The notes under the pieces: generated by a model | Seen by the model: only the letters and a program-made list of their open reading frames with translations | Told to the model about the DNA's origin: nothing | The model's database searches: none | Origin: an uncultured Roseovarius sp. | GTDB lineage: Bacteria; Pseudomonadota; Alphaproteobacteria; Rhodobacterales; Rhodobacteraceae | DNA: 64,000 nucleotides | Direction of reading: 5' to 3' | Assembly (NCBI GenBank): GCA_947499555.1 | Contig: CANMOU010000003.1 | Location: 1 to 64,000, forward strand | Position numbers and translations under genes: made by a program | Part shown: piece after piece, positions 36,624 through 46,095 of the stretch | How the letters are laid out: every line of letters starts with the position of its first letter | How positions within the stretch are numbered: the stretch's first letter is position 1

Positions 36624-37301
36624 CTAATCCCACACAAACTGCATGATCTGTCGCACCGAGTGGAACATGCGTGACACCTCGTATGTGGCGAGAAACAAGA
36701 TCGGATAGCCAACCGATTGGCGCGCTTCAAAGAATGGCACAAGACCGGTCTTGTGGATCAACGCCTGCATCGGTCGGAACAAAAGAAGCGACAAGGCCAT
36801 GCCAATCAAGACGCCAACCGCGACGTCGCTTGGCCAATGCAGGCCAACAGCAACCCTTGGAAGACAGACGAAGACCCCGGCATGGAAGAGCGCAAAGATC
36901 CCTGCTCGTTTCGAGACCTGGAAAAGCCCAAGGGCCAACGCGAAGAACAACACGGCATGGTCAGATGGAAAGGCGCTCCATTCTTCCAGCAGGCGTGTGT
37001 TGAGCCACGGGGCAACGGTGATCTCGGTTTCCGGGTCGTGGACCGGTCGGGCACGAAATGGCAGGACACTTGCCAAACCACGCGCGACCGCGATGCCGAT
37101 TGCGCCAATCAGCAGGACGCCGACCAGCTTCTCGCGCGCCGTCTGCCGACTCTGGTCATCGAAGGAAAACCAGAGCCCCCAGAAAAGAACGATGGGCAAA
37201 AGGTTCTTCAGCGCCTCTCGGGTGAAAAGGAAGAATGTCCAGGACAAACCGGAATTCGACATCGCCCAAGAATTTAGCGCCAATAATAGTTCTTGATCCA
37301 A
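36624..37301 (-). CDS. PAP2-family membrane phosphatase
   Basis: A 225-residue integral membrane protein with the three acid-phosphatase motifs: RGLASVLPFRARP (KxxxxxxRP-like), FPSDHA (PSGH) and RVAVGLHWPSDV (SRxxxxxHxxxD). About six membrane helices. Family members dephosphorylate undecaprenyl pyrophosphate or phosphatidylglycerophosphate at the periplasmic face. The start is ATG at 37301. Confidence 0.88.
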   Translation of the reverse strand: MDQELLLALNSWAMSNSGLSWTFFLFTREALKNLLPIVLFWGLWFSFDDQSRQTAREKLVGVLLIGAIGIAVARGLASVLPFRARPVHDPETEITVAPWLNTRLLEEWSAFPSDHAVLFFALALGLFQVSKRAGIFALFHAGVFVCLPRVAVGLHWPSDVAVGVLIGMALSLLLFRPMQALIHKTGLVPFFEARQSVGYPILFLATYEVSRMFHSVRQIMQFVWD

Positions 37302-37459
37302 TCGGTCGTCTCATTCATTAACAATCGCCGAATGTGATCTGAAATTTTATTGTCGAGTCAATGAGTTGATCAAATAGAGCCGTTGTGGCGCAAAATCACG
37401 CTTATCAAGGTGTTACGCTTATCCCGACTCTGGGGCCGCAGATTGGGCGTCATTTTCAA

Positions 37460-37485
37460 GAGCGGGTCCATGAAAGAACCCGCTC
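37460..37485 (-). terminator. stem-loop downstream of trcR
   Basis: A perfect 8-bp stem GAGCGGGT / ACCCGCTC with a 10-nt loop, 17 bp past the trcR stop on the minus strand. The following bases are only moderately T-rich. Confidence 0.5.
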
Positions 37486-37501
37486 ATTTCCAAAGCACAG
37501 C

Positions 37502-38254
37502 CTAGGCGTTTTCGTCTGCGTCTTCGTCATCCCCCGAGGGGAGATTGAAGAAGCTGTCGGCGTCGATTTTCTCCTTCGGCTCGCGACCGGAGGTATCGTC
37601 ATTGCCAAGGCTGAAAGTTTCAAGCCCCTCAATCGCGGTCGGGATACGTGGTTCTGCGTCCGCCTCAAGGCTTTGCTCTGTGCTGAGAAGCTTGCGGCGT
37701 TCGTCATCATTGATGGTCTCGCCGTCCTTGGCTTTCTTCGCAGCGGCCTTCTGAACCGCGGCGTCGAGTTCGCTTTGCTTACACAAGCCAAGCGCAACAG
37801 GATCGATTGGCTGCATGTTCGAGATGTTCCAGTGGGTGCGTTCCCGGATCGACTGGATCGTGGGTTTTGTGGTTCCGACAAGCTTTGCGATCTGGCTGTC
37901 GACAAGCTCGGGGTGGAATTTTACCAACCACAGAATCGCGTTGGGTCGGTCCTGCCGTTTGGACAGAGGCGTGTAGCGGGGGCCACGACGTTTTTCCTCG
38001 CCCACAGCCGCAGGGTTGAACTTCAGCGTCAGCTTGTGCAGTGGGTCTTTTTCGGCCTTGTCGATTTCCTCCTGCGTGAGCTGGTTGTTTGCAACCGGGT
38101 CAAACCCTTTCACACCTGTGGCCACATCTCCATCGGCGATGCCCTGTACCTCAAGCTCGTGCAGACCGACGAAATCGGCAATCTGTTTGAAGCTGATCGT
38201 GGTGTTGTCCACCAGCCAGACAGCGGTGGCTTTGGTCATCAATGGCTTTGACAT
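37502..38254 (-). CDS. trcR: cell-cycle transcriptional regulator TrcR (DUF1013)
   Basis: A 250-residue protein conserved across alphaproteobacteria. The N-terminal region is TAVWLVDNTTISFKQIADFV, an HTH-like fold. The central HPELVDSQIAKLVGTTKPTI is another sigma-like HTH segment. The C-terminal tail is acidic and probably disordered. TrcR homologues associate with RNA polymerase and influence cell-cycle gene transcription (Caulobacter literature). AAGGAGA precedes the ATG at 38254; upstream in-frame codons are untranslated leader. It is divergent from the RNase T2 gene. Confidence 0.92.
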   Translation of the reverse strand: MSKPLMTKATAVWLVDNTTISFKQIADFVGLHELEVQGIADGDVATGVKGFDPVANNQLTQEEIDKAEKDPLHKLTLKFNPAAVGEEKRRGPRYTPLSKRQDRPNAILWLVKFHPELVDSQIAKLVGTTKPTIQSIRERTHWNISNMQPIDPVALGLCKQSELDAAVQKAAAKKAKDGETINDDERRKLLSTEQSLEADAEPRIPTAIEGLETFSLGNDDTSGREPKEKIDADSFFNLPSGDDEDADENA

Positions 38255-38390
38255 CGCGAACGTCTCCTTGGCGCAAATCTGTCCCGTCGCCTGGAAAAGG
38301 CGGTCCTGAGAGTTTCCAGGACGGGTTTCCGTTGTCGGGGAACTTGGCGCGTATATAGTCGGGCGGAAATCAAAATGAAAGAGCGAACTG

Positions 38391-39020
38391 TTGCGCGCGT
38401 TTCTCGTTTTTCTGTTCACAGCCACGATGAGCCTGGCGGAAAGCAACAAACCCGGTGTTTTCGACTATTACGTTTTATCGCTGAGCTGGTCGCCGAACTG
38501 GTGCGCACTAGAGGGTGATGCGCGCGGCTCGCCGCAATGTGACAGCTCGGAGGATTACGGTTGGGTTTTGCATGGCTTGTGGCCGCAATTCCATCGCGGC
38601 TGGCCTGAGTTTTGCCAAAGCGCCGAGCGTGCGCCGTCACGCCGCATGACACGCGAAATGACCGATATTATGGGCAGCTCTGGCCTCGCCTGGCATCAAT
38701 GGCGCAAGCATGGCACCTGCACGGGTCTGTCCGCGCCCGCCTATTATGCTCAAAGTCGTGAGGCCTACGCCCGCGTCACCCGACCGGAAGTGTTTCGCAA
38801 GCTCAAAGACCCGGTTCAGTTGCCCGCTTCGGTGGTGGAAGAGGCCTTTCTGAAAGCTAATCCAAGTCTGGAACGTGACATGGTGACAGTCACCTGCCGC
38901 GAGGGCCATATTCAAGAGGTGCGCATTTGCCTTTCCCGGGATCTCAATCCGGTCCCTTGCGGTCGCGACGTGATCCGCGATTGCCGTCTGAAAGATGCGC
39001 AGTTCGAGCCGATCCGCTAA
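38391..39020 (+). CDS. secreted ribonuclease T2
   Basis: A 209-residue RNase T2 with a short signal peptide (residues 1-16). Both catalytic segments are present: CAS1 HGLWPQ with His61 and CAS2 WRKHGTC with His107. Six or more Cys residues suggest disulphides, fitting the periplasm. The start is TTG at 38391 with a GAAAGAG site upstream; the nearest ATG (38375) is out of frame. RNase I-type scavenging of periplasmic or external RNA is the expected role. Confidence 0.92.
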   Translation: MRAFLVFLFTATMSLAESNKPGVFDYYVLSLSWSPNWCALEGDARGSPQCDSSEDYGWVLHGLWPQFHRGWPEFCQSAERAPSRRMTREMTDIMGSSGLAWHQWRKHGTCTGLSAPAYYAQSREAYARVTRPEVFRKLKDPVQLPASVVEEAFLKANPSLERDMVTVTCREGHIQEVRICLSRDLNPVPCGRDVIRDCRLKDAQFEPIR

Positions 39021-39072
39021 GCTAAGCCTTCTTGCCTGTCTTTGATGGCGGATGCGGCAAAGCGCAGAACAG

Positions 39073-39615
39073 TCAGATGAGCAGCGCCAAGAGCGCGATG
39101 GGCCAAAGCAGCAGGTGCGAGATATGGTCAAACCAGTTGCCGCTGCCCAGTCGCAGGCTCCATGCCCCCTGCGCCAGAACCGCGACCAGCGCCAGAAACC
39201 AGTTACCGGTCAGAAGGCTGTAGAGACACATAACCAGCGTCATGGCCGCGACAGGTTTGGGTGCATAGCCAAAGCGGTAAAGATCAATCGGTCCTTTCCC
39301 GAACGCTGATGTGAGAAACCCGGTGTATAGCAACAGAAAAATAAAGAGCTCAAAGCCCGAAAAGCCCGGTACCGGCACCCCGAAGGCCACCACGATATCG
39401 CGCAGCGCAAGAGCCGGGAGCATCACGCCAAAAGGTGCCAGAAGCGCGACAAGACCTTGGATCGCGACATGGGTGCGCAGACGTGTTGCGCAGATGCCGC
39501 CCGCCGCAAGTCCTGGCAGCAGCGCCGCCCAGGCCGGTAGCACGCTGCCCACGACAGCAAAGACAAGCCAGCCCAGCAAAAGGCCCACACTCACGGAGGC
39601 ACCAAGACCGTTCAT
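39073..39615 (-). CDS. multi-helix membrane protein of unknown function
   Basis: A 180-residue protein with about six hydrophobic helices and few charged residues, without a motif I can name. Its ATG overlaps the stop of the sialidase-like gene (ATGA), so it is the last gene of a leftward three-gene unit with a quinone oxidoreductase and a sialidase-fold protein. A transport or anchoring role for the sialidase-like protein is possible but unsupported. Confidence 0.75.
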   Translation of the reverse strand: MNGLGASVSVGLLLGWLVFAVVGSVLPAWAALLPGLAAGGICATRLRTHVAIQGLVALLAPFGVMLPALALRDIVVAFGVPVPGFSGFELFIFLLLYTGFLTSAFGKGPIDLYRFGYAPKPVAAMTLVMCLYSLLTGNWFLALVAVLAQGAWSLRLGSGNWFDHISHLLLWPIALLALLI

Positions 39616-40730
39616 GCGCCAAAGACCCAGTCGAGGTTAAAGGCCATGACGCGCAATCCCCTTTTGTTGCCGAGCGAATAGGCCAACAACAATGTGCCAT
39701 CCTCCAGAGCTCGCAGCATGGGGTACCGTGCGCCCGCGCCGTTGGATTCCAGCTCCTGCAGGCTGTCGAATGTCTTGCCGCCGTCATCTGACAGCAGAAG
39801 ACTAAGCCTGTCGCCGCCGTCTGGGTCGTCATTTGCCACCATCAGGATGCGCCCGCTGCCTAGCGGAAGGGCCGCGACCGGCGCGCTTGGGTTGGGTATG
39901 TTGAGCGGCGTCACCTCGGACCAGCTTTGCCCGCCATCGGCGGTTTCGCTGCGCAAGAGCTGTCCGCTTGGGTCAAAATCGCGCAGAAACGCGACCGCGC
40001 TTTGCTCGTCCAGGGGCACGATCATCGGTTGGATAGGTTTGCTTGGCCCTGTCATGCGCGCGACATCACGCACGTGCCCTTGCGCGTCGAGCCGCACCAG
40101 GCTGCCATATGTGGACCCCATTTCGAAATAGGCTGGCAGGCCGTGGGTGCTGTCGGCAAAGGGGATCATCGGCGATTTCACCAGATGCGAGCGGTTCAGG
40201 ATGGGCGAAAGGTTCAGTTTTCGCGCCCAGAGCGGACCGTCTTGTGCCAGTTTCACATCCGCCACCGAAGCCATGGCCCAGCCGCCCACCGAGACGACGG
40301 TTGTATAGATGTGGTCGGGGCGGCTTTCATTCTCGATGCAATTGCCCAAGGTCACAACAAGCTGCCCGGGATCCATCACCGCCCCTAGCCCGGCGGGGGT
40401 GATGCGCGGGCCTTGCGCCGTCTTGATCCAGTCCTCGCCCACGCGCTCGAACTGGGCGGCATGAATTTTGACATCCGCCTGCGCCTCGGCTGAGCCCTCA
40501 AACCACAAGAGTTCGAAGCCGGTCTGCGAAATCATCAGGGCGGGTGCGTGCGCTTGCCCGGCGGCGATGTCATATGCAAAGATCTGATCGCATCGCAGCT
40601 TTCCCTGCTGCTGGACAGGCCGGATGGGCGCAAATCGCCAGACCGGAGGCTTGTCGCGCAGCACGGTCAATGCGCTGAGCGCGAGGCTGAGGCCCGTTAG
40701 GATCAGTAGGAGAATCGTAGCTGCGCCCAA
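39612..40730 (-). CDS. exo-alpha-sialidase-like BNR-repeat protein
   Basis: A 372-residue protein with an N-terminal membrane anchor/signal segment (about residues 3-23) and a six-bladed sialidase-like propeller. Asp-box motifs are visible as SETADGGQSWS and LSDDGGKTF, and a Tyr/Arg-containing GARYPMLRALEDGTLLLAYS closes the fold. Sialidase activity itself is uncertain because the Arg triad cannot be assigned with confidence. The start is TTG at 40730, three bases after the oxidoreductase stop, with AAGGTGG upstream. Confidence 0.8.
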   Translation of the reverse strand: MGAATILLLILTGLSLALSALTVLRDKPPVWRFAPIRPVQQQGKLRCDQIFAYDIAAGQAHAPALMISQTGFELLWFEGSAEAQADVKIHAAQFERVGEDWIKTAQGPRITPAGLGAVMDPGQLVVTLGNCIENESRPDHIYTTVVSVGGWAMASVADVKLAQDGPLWARKLNLSPILNRSHLVKSPMIPFADSTHGLPAYFEMGSTYGSLVRLDAQGHVRDVARMTGPSKPIQPMIVPLDEQSAVAFLRDFDPSGQLLRSETADGGQSWSEVTPLNIPNPSAPVAALPLGSGRILMVANDDPDGGDRLSLLLSDDGGKTFDSLQELESNGAGARYPMLRALEDGTLLLAYSLGNKRGLRVMAFNLDWVFGA

Positions 40731-40733
40731 AAT

Positions 40734-41708
40734 CTAAGCCACCTTCAGGACAATTTTGCCGATATGCGCGGAGCTTTCCATGCGGGCATGGGCCTTGGCT
40801 GCGTCTTCCAGCGCAAATTCGGAATCCATCACCGGCGTCACGCGACCCGCCTCCAAAAGCGGCCAGACATGGCGGTGCAGGTCCTGCGCGATGCAGGCCT
40901 TGGCCAGCTTGCTTTGCGGGCGCAGGGTCGAGCCGGTGATCTGCAAGCGCCGGGTCATGACCTGCGTGAAGTTGACCTCAAGCTGGGGGCCTTGCAGGAA
41001 AGCGATCTGAATCAGGCGGCCATCATCGGCCAGCGCATCAAGATTGCGCGGCAGATATGGCCCGCCGACCATGTCGAGGATCAGGTTGGCCCCGCCTTTG
41101 GCGCGCATAACTTGAACGAAATCTTCGCTTCGATAGTTGATGGCGCGCTCTGCGCCAATATCCTGGCAGGTGGTGCATTTCGCCTCGGACCCTGCCGTGG
41201 CGAAGACCCGCGCCCCAAAGGCGCGAGCCAGTTGAATGGCCGTGGTCCCTATGCCGCTGGAGCCACCATGGATCAAAAACCGTTCTCCGGCGCGTAGGCG
41301 GCCCCGCTGAAACACATTGGTCCAGACAGTGAAAAAGGTCTCGGGCAGACAGGCGGCCTGCGCAAGGCCAAGGCCCTTGGGCACCGGCAGGCAATGTGCG
41401 GCAGACGTGGCGGCGTATTCCGCATAGCCTCCGCCGGGCAAAAGCGCGCAAACCTCATCTCCGACAGCCAAGCCTGAAACACCGGGTCCAACAGTTGCCA
41501 CCGTTCCGGTGCCTTCCAGCCCGGGCAGATCGCTCGCGCCTCTCGGCGGGTCATAATGCCCCGCGCGCTGCAGCGCGTCAGGCCGGTTCACACCTGCATA
41601 GCTGAGCTTGAGGACAACTTCGCCATGGCGCGGCTCGGGAATGGTCCGCGTGCCCGTAACCAGCGCCTCTGGCCCGCCGGGTTTTGCAATCTCAACAACG
41701 CGCATCAT
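40734..41708 (-). CDS. NAD(P)H:quinone oxidoreductase, MDR family (PIG3-like)
   Basis: A 324-residue zinc-less medium-chain reductase. The N-terminus MRVVEIAKPGGPEAL, the GRAGHYDPPRGASDLPGLEGTG-type core (residues AGHYDPPRGASDLPGLEG) and the nucleotide site LIHGGSSGIGTTAIQLA match PIG3/QOR enzymes that reduce quinones with NADPH. The start is ATG at 41708 (a second ATG follows directly); longer TTG/GTG starts to 41735 lack support. It is the first gene of the unit with the sialidase-like and membrane proteins. Confidence 0.9.
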   Translation of the reverse strand: MMRVVEIAKPGGPEALVTGTRTIPEPRHGEVVLKLSYAGVNRPDALQRAGHYDPPRGASDLPGLEGTGTVATVGPGVSGLAVGDEVCALLPGGGYAEYAATSAAHCLPVPKGLGLAQAACLPETFFTVWTNVFQRGRLRAGERFLIHGGSSGIGTTAIQLARAFGARVFATAGSEAKCTTCQDIGAERAINYRSEDFVQVMRAKGGANLILDMVGGPYLPRNLDALADDGRLIQIAFLQGPQLEVNFTQVMTRRLQITGSTLRPQSKLAKACIAQDLHRHVWPLLEAGRVTPVMDSEFALEDAAKAHARMESSAHIGKIVLKVA

Positions 41709-41780
41709 CTGAGGCAAGTTTCCGCCCTCCACCAAGACAGGTGGTAACAGCCACGGTCAAAATTGCAAAGAACCCAAGCG

Positions 41781-42464
41781 TTACCGGCTCCAGCGCCCGG
41801 GCATCCCGGTTGGGCTTGTGCCGGAAGGAGGTTTGATGCGCCCGAGAAAAGACAGAGGCCCCTTCATCAAACCATCGATGATCTTGCTGTCACGCGCTTT
41901 GGCTTTGACCTTCTCAATCTGCATGACATCGTCGATACGGCGGTCAAGGAAGGCCCAGGTGTTCTCATACCCGTCGCTTTCGTCCCCCAGCCAATAAAGC
42001 AGCGTTGAGGAATAAACACCCGAGAGCGTGGCGCGTTTGGTGTACCAGTTCACATCGTCCGACGTGTCACCAAGTGCTGTCCAGATCTGATCGCAGGTTT
42101 TCCAGACCGCTTGCGCGCCCTCAAAGGCGTAATGTGGCAACGCAAAAAGGGTCACGCCACGGCGGACAAGCTCTTTGTCTTCAACCGCCTCAAGACGAAA
42201 GCGCACAGCCGCCGCAACCCGGTCGCGAAAGCGCAGCTCGCTTAGATCGGTCTCGTTCAGACGGGTGAGCATCGCTATGTCGCCCTCTTCATGAAACGCC
42301 ATGGCAAGATCAACCGCCCCGCGTGGGCAGGCTGCCGAGGCCAGACCGGGGCTAATCCCGGCATCGGCCTGCGCGGCTTTGAATGTGGCCTCGCTCCACC
42401 CGTCAAAGGGCACATGCGCCTTGGCGGCGTCCAGTAGGGTCTGTTTGATGTCCTGCTTGGCCAT
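41781..42464 (-). CDS. COQ9-family protein (rpsU-divergently transcribed)
   Basis: A 227-residue helical protein matching COQ9, a lipid-binding helper in ubiquinone biosynthesis. Recognisable segments are AHVPFDGWSEATFKAA near the N-terminus and DDVNWYTKRATLSGVYSSTL. GGAGAC precedes the ATG at 42464; an upstream in-frame start at 42503 is not favoured. Its head-to-head position with rpsU is the well-known alphaproteobacterial arrangement. Confidence 0.92.
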   Translation of the reverse strand: MAKQDIKQTLLDAAKAHVPFDGWSEATFKAAQADAGISPGLASAACPRGAVDLAMAFHEEGDIAMLTRLNETDLSELRFRDRVAAAVRFRLEAVEDKELVRRGVTLFALPHYAFEGAQAVWKTCDQIWTALGDTSDDVNWYTKRATLSGVYSSTLLYWLGDESDGYENTWAFLDRRIDDVMQIEKVKAKARDSKIIDGLMKGPLSFLGRIKPPSGTSPTGMPGRWSR

Positions 42465-42496
42465 CGCGATGTCTCCAATGTGAAAAGCTCTGACCC

Positions 42497-42525
42497 TAGA
42501 CAACCTAGTATCGCTTTGCTATACG
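42497..42525 (+). promoter_or_regulatory. probable rpsU promoter
   Basis: TAGACA (42497-42502), 17-bp spacer, TATACG (42520-42525), 54 bp before the rpsU start in the 114-bp divergent region. Confidence 0.45.
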
Positions 42526-42578
42526 GCCACTTCCTGCAATCTTATGCAACTTTAACTTAGAAAGGTGGTGACAACCAC

Positions 42579-42785
42579 ATGCAGGTCAGTGTTCGCGACA
42601 ACAATGTCGATCAGGCGCTTCGTGCCCTGAAAAAGAAACTGCAGCGTGAGGGCGTATTCCGCGAAATGAAGCTTCGGCAGCATTTCGAGAAACCCTCCGA
42701 GAAAAAAGCGCGCGAGAAGGCCGAGGCCATCCGCCGCGCCCGTAAACTCGCACGCAAAAAAGCGCAACGTGAGGGTCTTCTTTAA
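42579..42785 (+). CDS. rpsU: 30S ribosomal protein S21
   Basis: A 68-residue, very basic protein beginning [20 protein letters not shown], the S21 signature, with a Lys/Arg/Ala-rich C-terminal helix. A GAAAGGTGGTG site precedes the ATG. Divergent from COQ9 and followed by a strong intrinsic terminator, so it is monocistronic. Confidence 0.98.
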   Translation: MQVSVRDNNVDQALRALKKKLQREGVFREMKLRQHFEKPSEKKAREKAEAIRRARKLARKKAQREGLL

Positions 42786-42814
42786 GACCTGATGCGACCA
42801 GCGCAACAAGATGA

Positions 42815-42850
42815 CCCCCGGGCAGACGCTTCGGGGGTTTGTCTTTTTTT
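42815..42850 (+). terminator. rho-independent terminator of rpsU
   Basis: CCCCCG (42815-42820), 11-nt loop, CGGGGG (42832-42837), then TTTGTC and an uninterrupted T-run at 42843-42850. A classic intrinsic terminator 30 bp past the stop. Confidence 0.9.
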
Positions 42851-43055
42851 GGGGGTGGATCTCACTCGGATAATTTGTTGAGCTTGATGTCCGGTTTGAG
42901 CCCACAGGAGAGGGAACCCAAAAGCCGCGCGATGGTGTTCAACGCCCGCCCCGCACGCGAACCGGACTTTACCCACTCTCATTTTTCCGCCCCCACACTT
43001 GCCCCTTCGCGCCCTCTGGCCTAGACCATCTTCAACACTCGCCAGGGAGGCCGCG

Positions 43056-44783
43056 ATGACCAAGTTTGACAAGAAAATCCTGCCCAGCCGTCATGTGACC
43101 GAAGGACCCGCGCGCGCACCGCATCGGTCTTACATGTATGCGATGGGGCTTTCCGAGGATGAGATCCATCAGCCTCTCATTGGCGTGGCCACCTGCTGGA
43201 ACGAGGCCGCGCCTTGTAACATCGCCCTCAGTCGTCAGGCACAATCGGTCAAGATGGGTGTGAAAGAGGCCGGCGGCACGCCGCGGGAATTCACCACGAT
43301 CACTGTCACGGACGGCATCGCCATGGGTCATGAGGGCATGCGTTCATCGCTGGCAAGTCGTGAGGCGATTGCCGACACCGTGGAACTGACCATGCGAGGG
43401 CATTGCTATGATGCGCTTGTCGGTCTGGCCGGCTGTGACAAATCCCTTCCGGGCATGATGATGGCCATGGTGCGGCTCAACGTGCCGTCGGTATTCATCT
43501 ATGGCGGATCGATCCTTCCGGGCCGGTTCCAAGGCAAGGATGTGACTGTACAGGACGTCTTTGAAGCCGTGGGCCGCCATCAGGCGGGCGCGAATTCAGA
43601 CGAAGAACTCAAGGCCTTGGAAAAGGTCGCCTGTCCGTCTGCTGGTGCCTGTGGCGGTCAGTTCACAGCCAACACCATGGCCTGCGTGTCCGAGGCCGTT
43701 GGTCTGGCCTTGCCCAACTCCTCTGGCGCACCTGCACCCTATGAAAGCCGCGATGCCTATGGCACTGCCTCTGGCGAGGCGGTGATGAAGCTTCTGGAGA
43801 AGAAGATCCGCGCGCGCGACGTTGTCACGCTCAAGTCGCTGGAAAACGCCGCCCGCGTGGTGGCCTGCACCGGCGGGTCCACCAATGCCGGCCTGCACCT
43901 GCCCGCCATCGCGCATGAGGCGGGGCTGGAGTTTTTCCTTGATGATGTCTGCGAGATTTTCAAGGATACGCCCTATTTCGTCGATCTGAAACCGGGGGGG
44001 CAATATGTGGCCAAGGACCTCTATGAGGTGGGCGGTGTGCCGGTTGTGATGAAGGAATTGCGCAAGATCGGTATGATCCATGAGGATTGCATCACCGCGA
44101 CGGGCCGCACAATGGGTGAAGAGCTCGACCTCATTGAACGCGAAGCCGATGGGCAGGTGATCTACCCCGCCGCATCGCCTATCACCAAGACCGGCGGTGT
44201 TGTGGGCCTGAAGGGTAATCTTGCCCCGCAGGGAGCCATTGTGAAAGTGGCGGGCATGTCGGAAGAGGAACAGGTGTTCACCGGTCCTGCCCGTGTCTTC
44301 GAGAACGAAGAAGATGCATTTGAGGCGGTTAAGATGCGCGCTTACAACGAGGGTGAGGTCATTGTCATCCGCAACGAAGGCCCCGCAGGCGGGCCGGGTA
44401 TGCGCGAGATGCTGGCCACGACAGCGGCGCTTTCCGGGCAGGGTATGGGTAAGAAGGTTGCACTCATAACCGATGGACGCTTCTCCGGCGCGACACGCGG
44501 GTTTTGCGTGGGCCATGTCGGGCCAGAGGCCGCGCATGGTGGGCCGATCGCGCTGATCCAGGATGGTGATGTGATCACGATCAACGCCATAACAGGTGAG
44601 TTGAGCGTGGATCTGAGCGACGACGAACTGGCCAAGCGCAAAGAGACCTGGGCCGGTCCGCGTGAGACAATCTACGCCTCAGGTGCGCTTTGGAAATACG
44701 CGCAGCTTGTGGGCGAGACTTACAAAGGTGCGGTGACACACCCCGGCGCTGAGGCGGAACGCCACGTTTACGCCGATCTTTAG
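43056..44783 (+). CDS. ilvD: dihydroxy-acid dehydratase
   Basis: A 575-residue Fe-S dehydratase in valine, isoleucine and pantothenate synthesis. Fe-S ligands are in [19 protein letters not shown] and [15 protein letters not shown], and the C-terminal [20 protein letters not shown] is typical of IlvD. AGGGAGG precedes the ATG at 43056. It stands alone; about 200 bp of gene-free sequence separates it from the rpsU terminator. Confidence 0.96.
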   Translation: MTKFDKKILPSRHVTEGPARAPHRSYMYAMGLSEDEIHQPLIGVATCWNEAAPCNIALSRQAQSVKMGVKEAGGTPREFTTITVTDGIAMGHEGMRSSLASREAIADTVELTMRGHCYDALVGLAGCDKSLPGMMMAMVRLNVPSVFIYGGSILPGRFQGKDVTVQDVFEAVGRHQAGANSDEELKALEKVACPSAGACGGQFTANTMACVSEAVGLALPNSSGAPAPYESRDAYGTASGEAVMKLLEKKIRARDVVTLKSLENAARVVACTGGSTNAGLHLPAIAHEAGLEFFLDDVCEIFKDTPYFVDLKPGGQYVAKDLYEVGGVPVVMKELRKIGMIHEDCITATGRTMGEELDLIEREADGQVIYPAASPITKTGGVVGLKGNLAPQGAIVKVAGMSEEEQVFTGPARVFENEEDAFEAVKMRAYNEGEVIVIRNEGPAGGPGMREMLATTAALSGQGMGKKVALITDGRFSGATRGFCVGHVGPEAAHGGPIALIQDGDVITINAITGELSVDLSDDELAKRKETWAGPRETIYASGALWKYAQLVGETYKGAVTHPGAEAERHVYADL

Positions 44784-44931
44784 GTGTCGGTCTGAACCGC
44801 CTGTGCCTTGGTCTCTGCCGAAGGATGAGTCTTTGCGCCGGAATGGATTGTTTCCAAATCCGGGTTAATGCTATTCAAAGGCGTGGGGCATTATAGAGCA
44901 GTCCCAAAGGCAACGGGCTGGCAGCAAACCG

Positions 44932-45696
44932 ATGAAAACTTCGCTTGTGGATTGGGTCGCTGAGCGGCGTGACGTTCAAAGATGGCGCAAGGTTCTTGGT
45001 AAGGCTTCAAACCTGCGCATGTCGGAACTGCGCGCCGAACGCGCACAGGCGCAAAAGCTGCGGTATTATCTCGACGAGTTCATCTCGAAAGCGGATCAAC
45101 GTCTTGCGCTGCCCTTTATCGGCTCCAACGCCTTTCCCAAGCCCCATGGGACTGACTGGTCCTGGCGCCCGGCTCTCTGGCGCGAGCCGCTGGCCGTTCC
45201 AGGTAGCTCTTCGGTGCAAAGCAAGACGCAGCTGGGCGAGGAACTGACGCTCTTTCATGACTGTCAGCATTCGGAGCTGACGCTCCGCCAGCTGCGCAAT
45301 ACGCGCGAGGCCGATCTTGCGCCTTTCGGGCTGAGGATGGATGTCTTCAGTTTCGATGGTTCTTTTCTGTCGCTTGTTCTCGATTTGCCGGACGCTGCCA
45401 TGGTAGGGCTGCAACGCCGACATCTGCTCCGTATGGACACAATCGTCGAAATGGAAAAACCGTTGGAGATTTTTGCGCGCCTCAATGTGAAACATGGCCC
45501 GAACACCGAACAGATCGTCCGCGAACTTCCCCTGCATGAAGAAGAAATCATGGTGGAGTTTGATCTGGCCTACACCAAGCTGAACGAAAAGCGTATCGAG
45601 CGCGGATGGATCGATCTTATCTTCGAGAATCCGCAGATGAGCCAGGTGATCCTGCGGGATTTGACATTCAGCCGACGGCCCAGAGCGGAATTATAG
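44932..45696 (+). CDS. DUF6478 family protein
   Basis: A 254-residue soluble protein I match to the Rhodobacteraceae-restricted DUF6478 family by its overall sequence: KTSLVDWVAERRDVQRWRKV at the N-terminus, PFIGSNAFPKPHGTDWSWRP in the middle, and FENPQMSQVILRDLTFSRRP at the end. No catalytic motif is evident. The next gene starts 21 bp downstream in the same direction, so the two are probably co-transcribed. Confidence 0.8.
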   Translation: MKTSLVDWVAERRDVQRWRKVLGKASNLRMSELRAERAQAQKLRYYLDEFISKADQRLALPFIGSNAFPKPHGTDWSWRPALWREPLAVPGSSSVQSKTQLGEELTLFHDCQHSELTLRQLRNTREADLAPFGLRMDVFSFDGSFLSLVLDLPDAAMVGLQRRHLLRMDTIVEMEKPLEIFARLNVKHGPNTEQIVRELPLHEEEIMVEFDLAYTKLNEKRIERGWIDLIFENPQMSQVILRDLTFSRRPRAEL

Positions 45697-45717
45697 ACGC
45701 AAACAAAGGAGCATCGC

Positions 45718-46095
45718 ATGACGGCATGGGTTTTGACCAAGACGCGGCTCATGGAAGGGGTCTGGGAAGGGATGCTGACCTATGAAGGCGTCGGATCCGC
45801 TGTTCCGGACGTGGCGGTGACGCATTTGCAGCAGCCATTGCCAAATGTAGATCTGCAGGAAAGCCAGGCAGAGAAAGCCTGGGTTTTGCGTGTGCCGATT
45901 CCGGTCGAACATATTGCCGACGGGGTTCAGACCTTTGTCATCACGGACGCCACGACCGAAACTACGCTTGGCAGTTTTTCCCTGATGTGCGGTGATGCGC
46001 TGGGTTATGACATTCGGGCCGAGGTTACGCTTCTGCGTGAAGAGCTTGATATGCTCAAACGTGCTTTTCGGCGACATTGTCTTGAGACGACATAG
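45718..46095 (+). CDS. hypothetical protein, co-transcribed with DUF6478
   Basis: A 125-residue protein with no signal peptide or membrane helix. It is beta-rich in the first 100 residues and ends in a short coiled-coil-like helix (EVTLLREELDMLKRAFRRH). AAAGGAG precedes the ATG. No family is recognised. Its last 41 bp overlap the end of the convergent cpdB gene. Confidence 0.75.
   Translation: MTAWVLTKTRLMEGVWEGMLTYEGVGSAVPDVAVTHLQQPLPNVDLQESQAEKAWVLRVPIPVEHIADGVQTFVITDATTETTLGSFSLMCGDALGYDIRAEVTLLREELDMLKRAFRRHCLETT

Noticed and set aside
36717-37277. Plus-strand frames opposite the PAP2 phosphatase
   Set aside because: Antisense to clear PAP2 motifs.
43596-44537. A 313-codon minus-strand frame
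   Set aside because: Shadow of ilvD.
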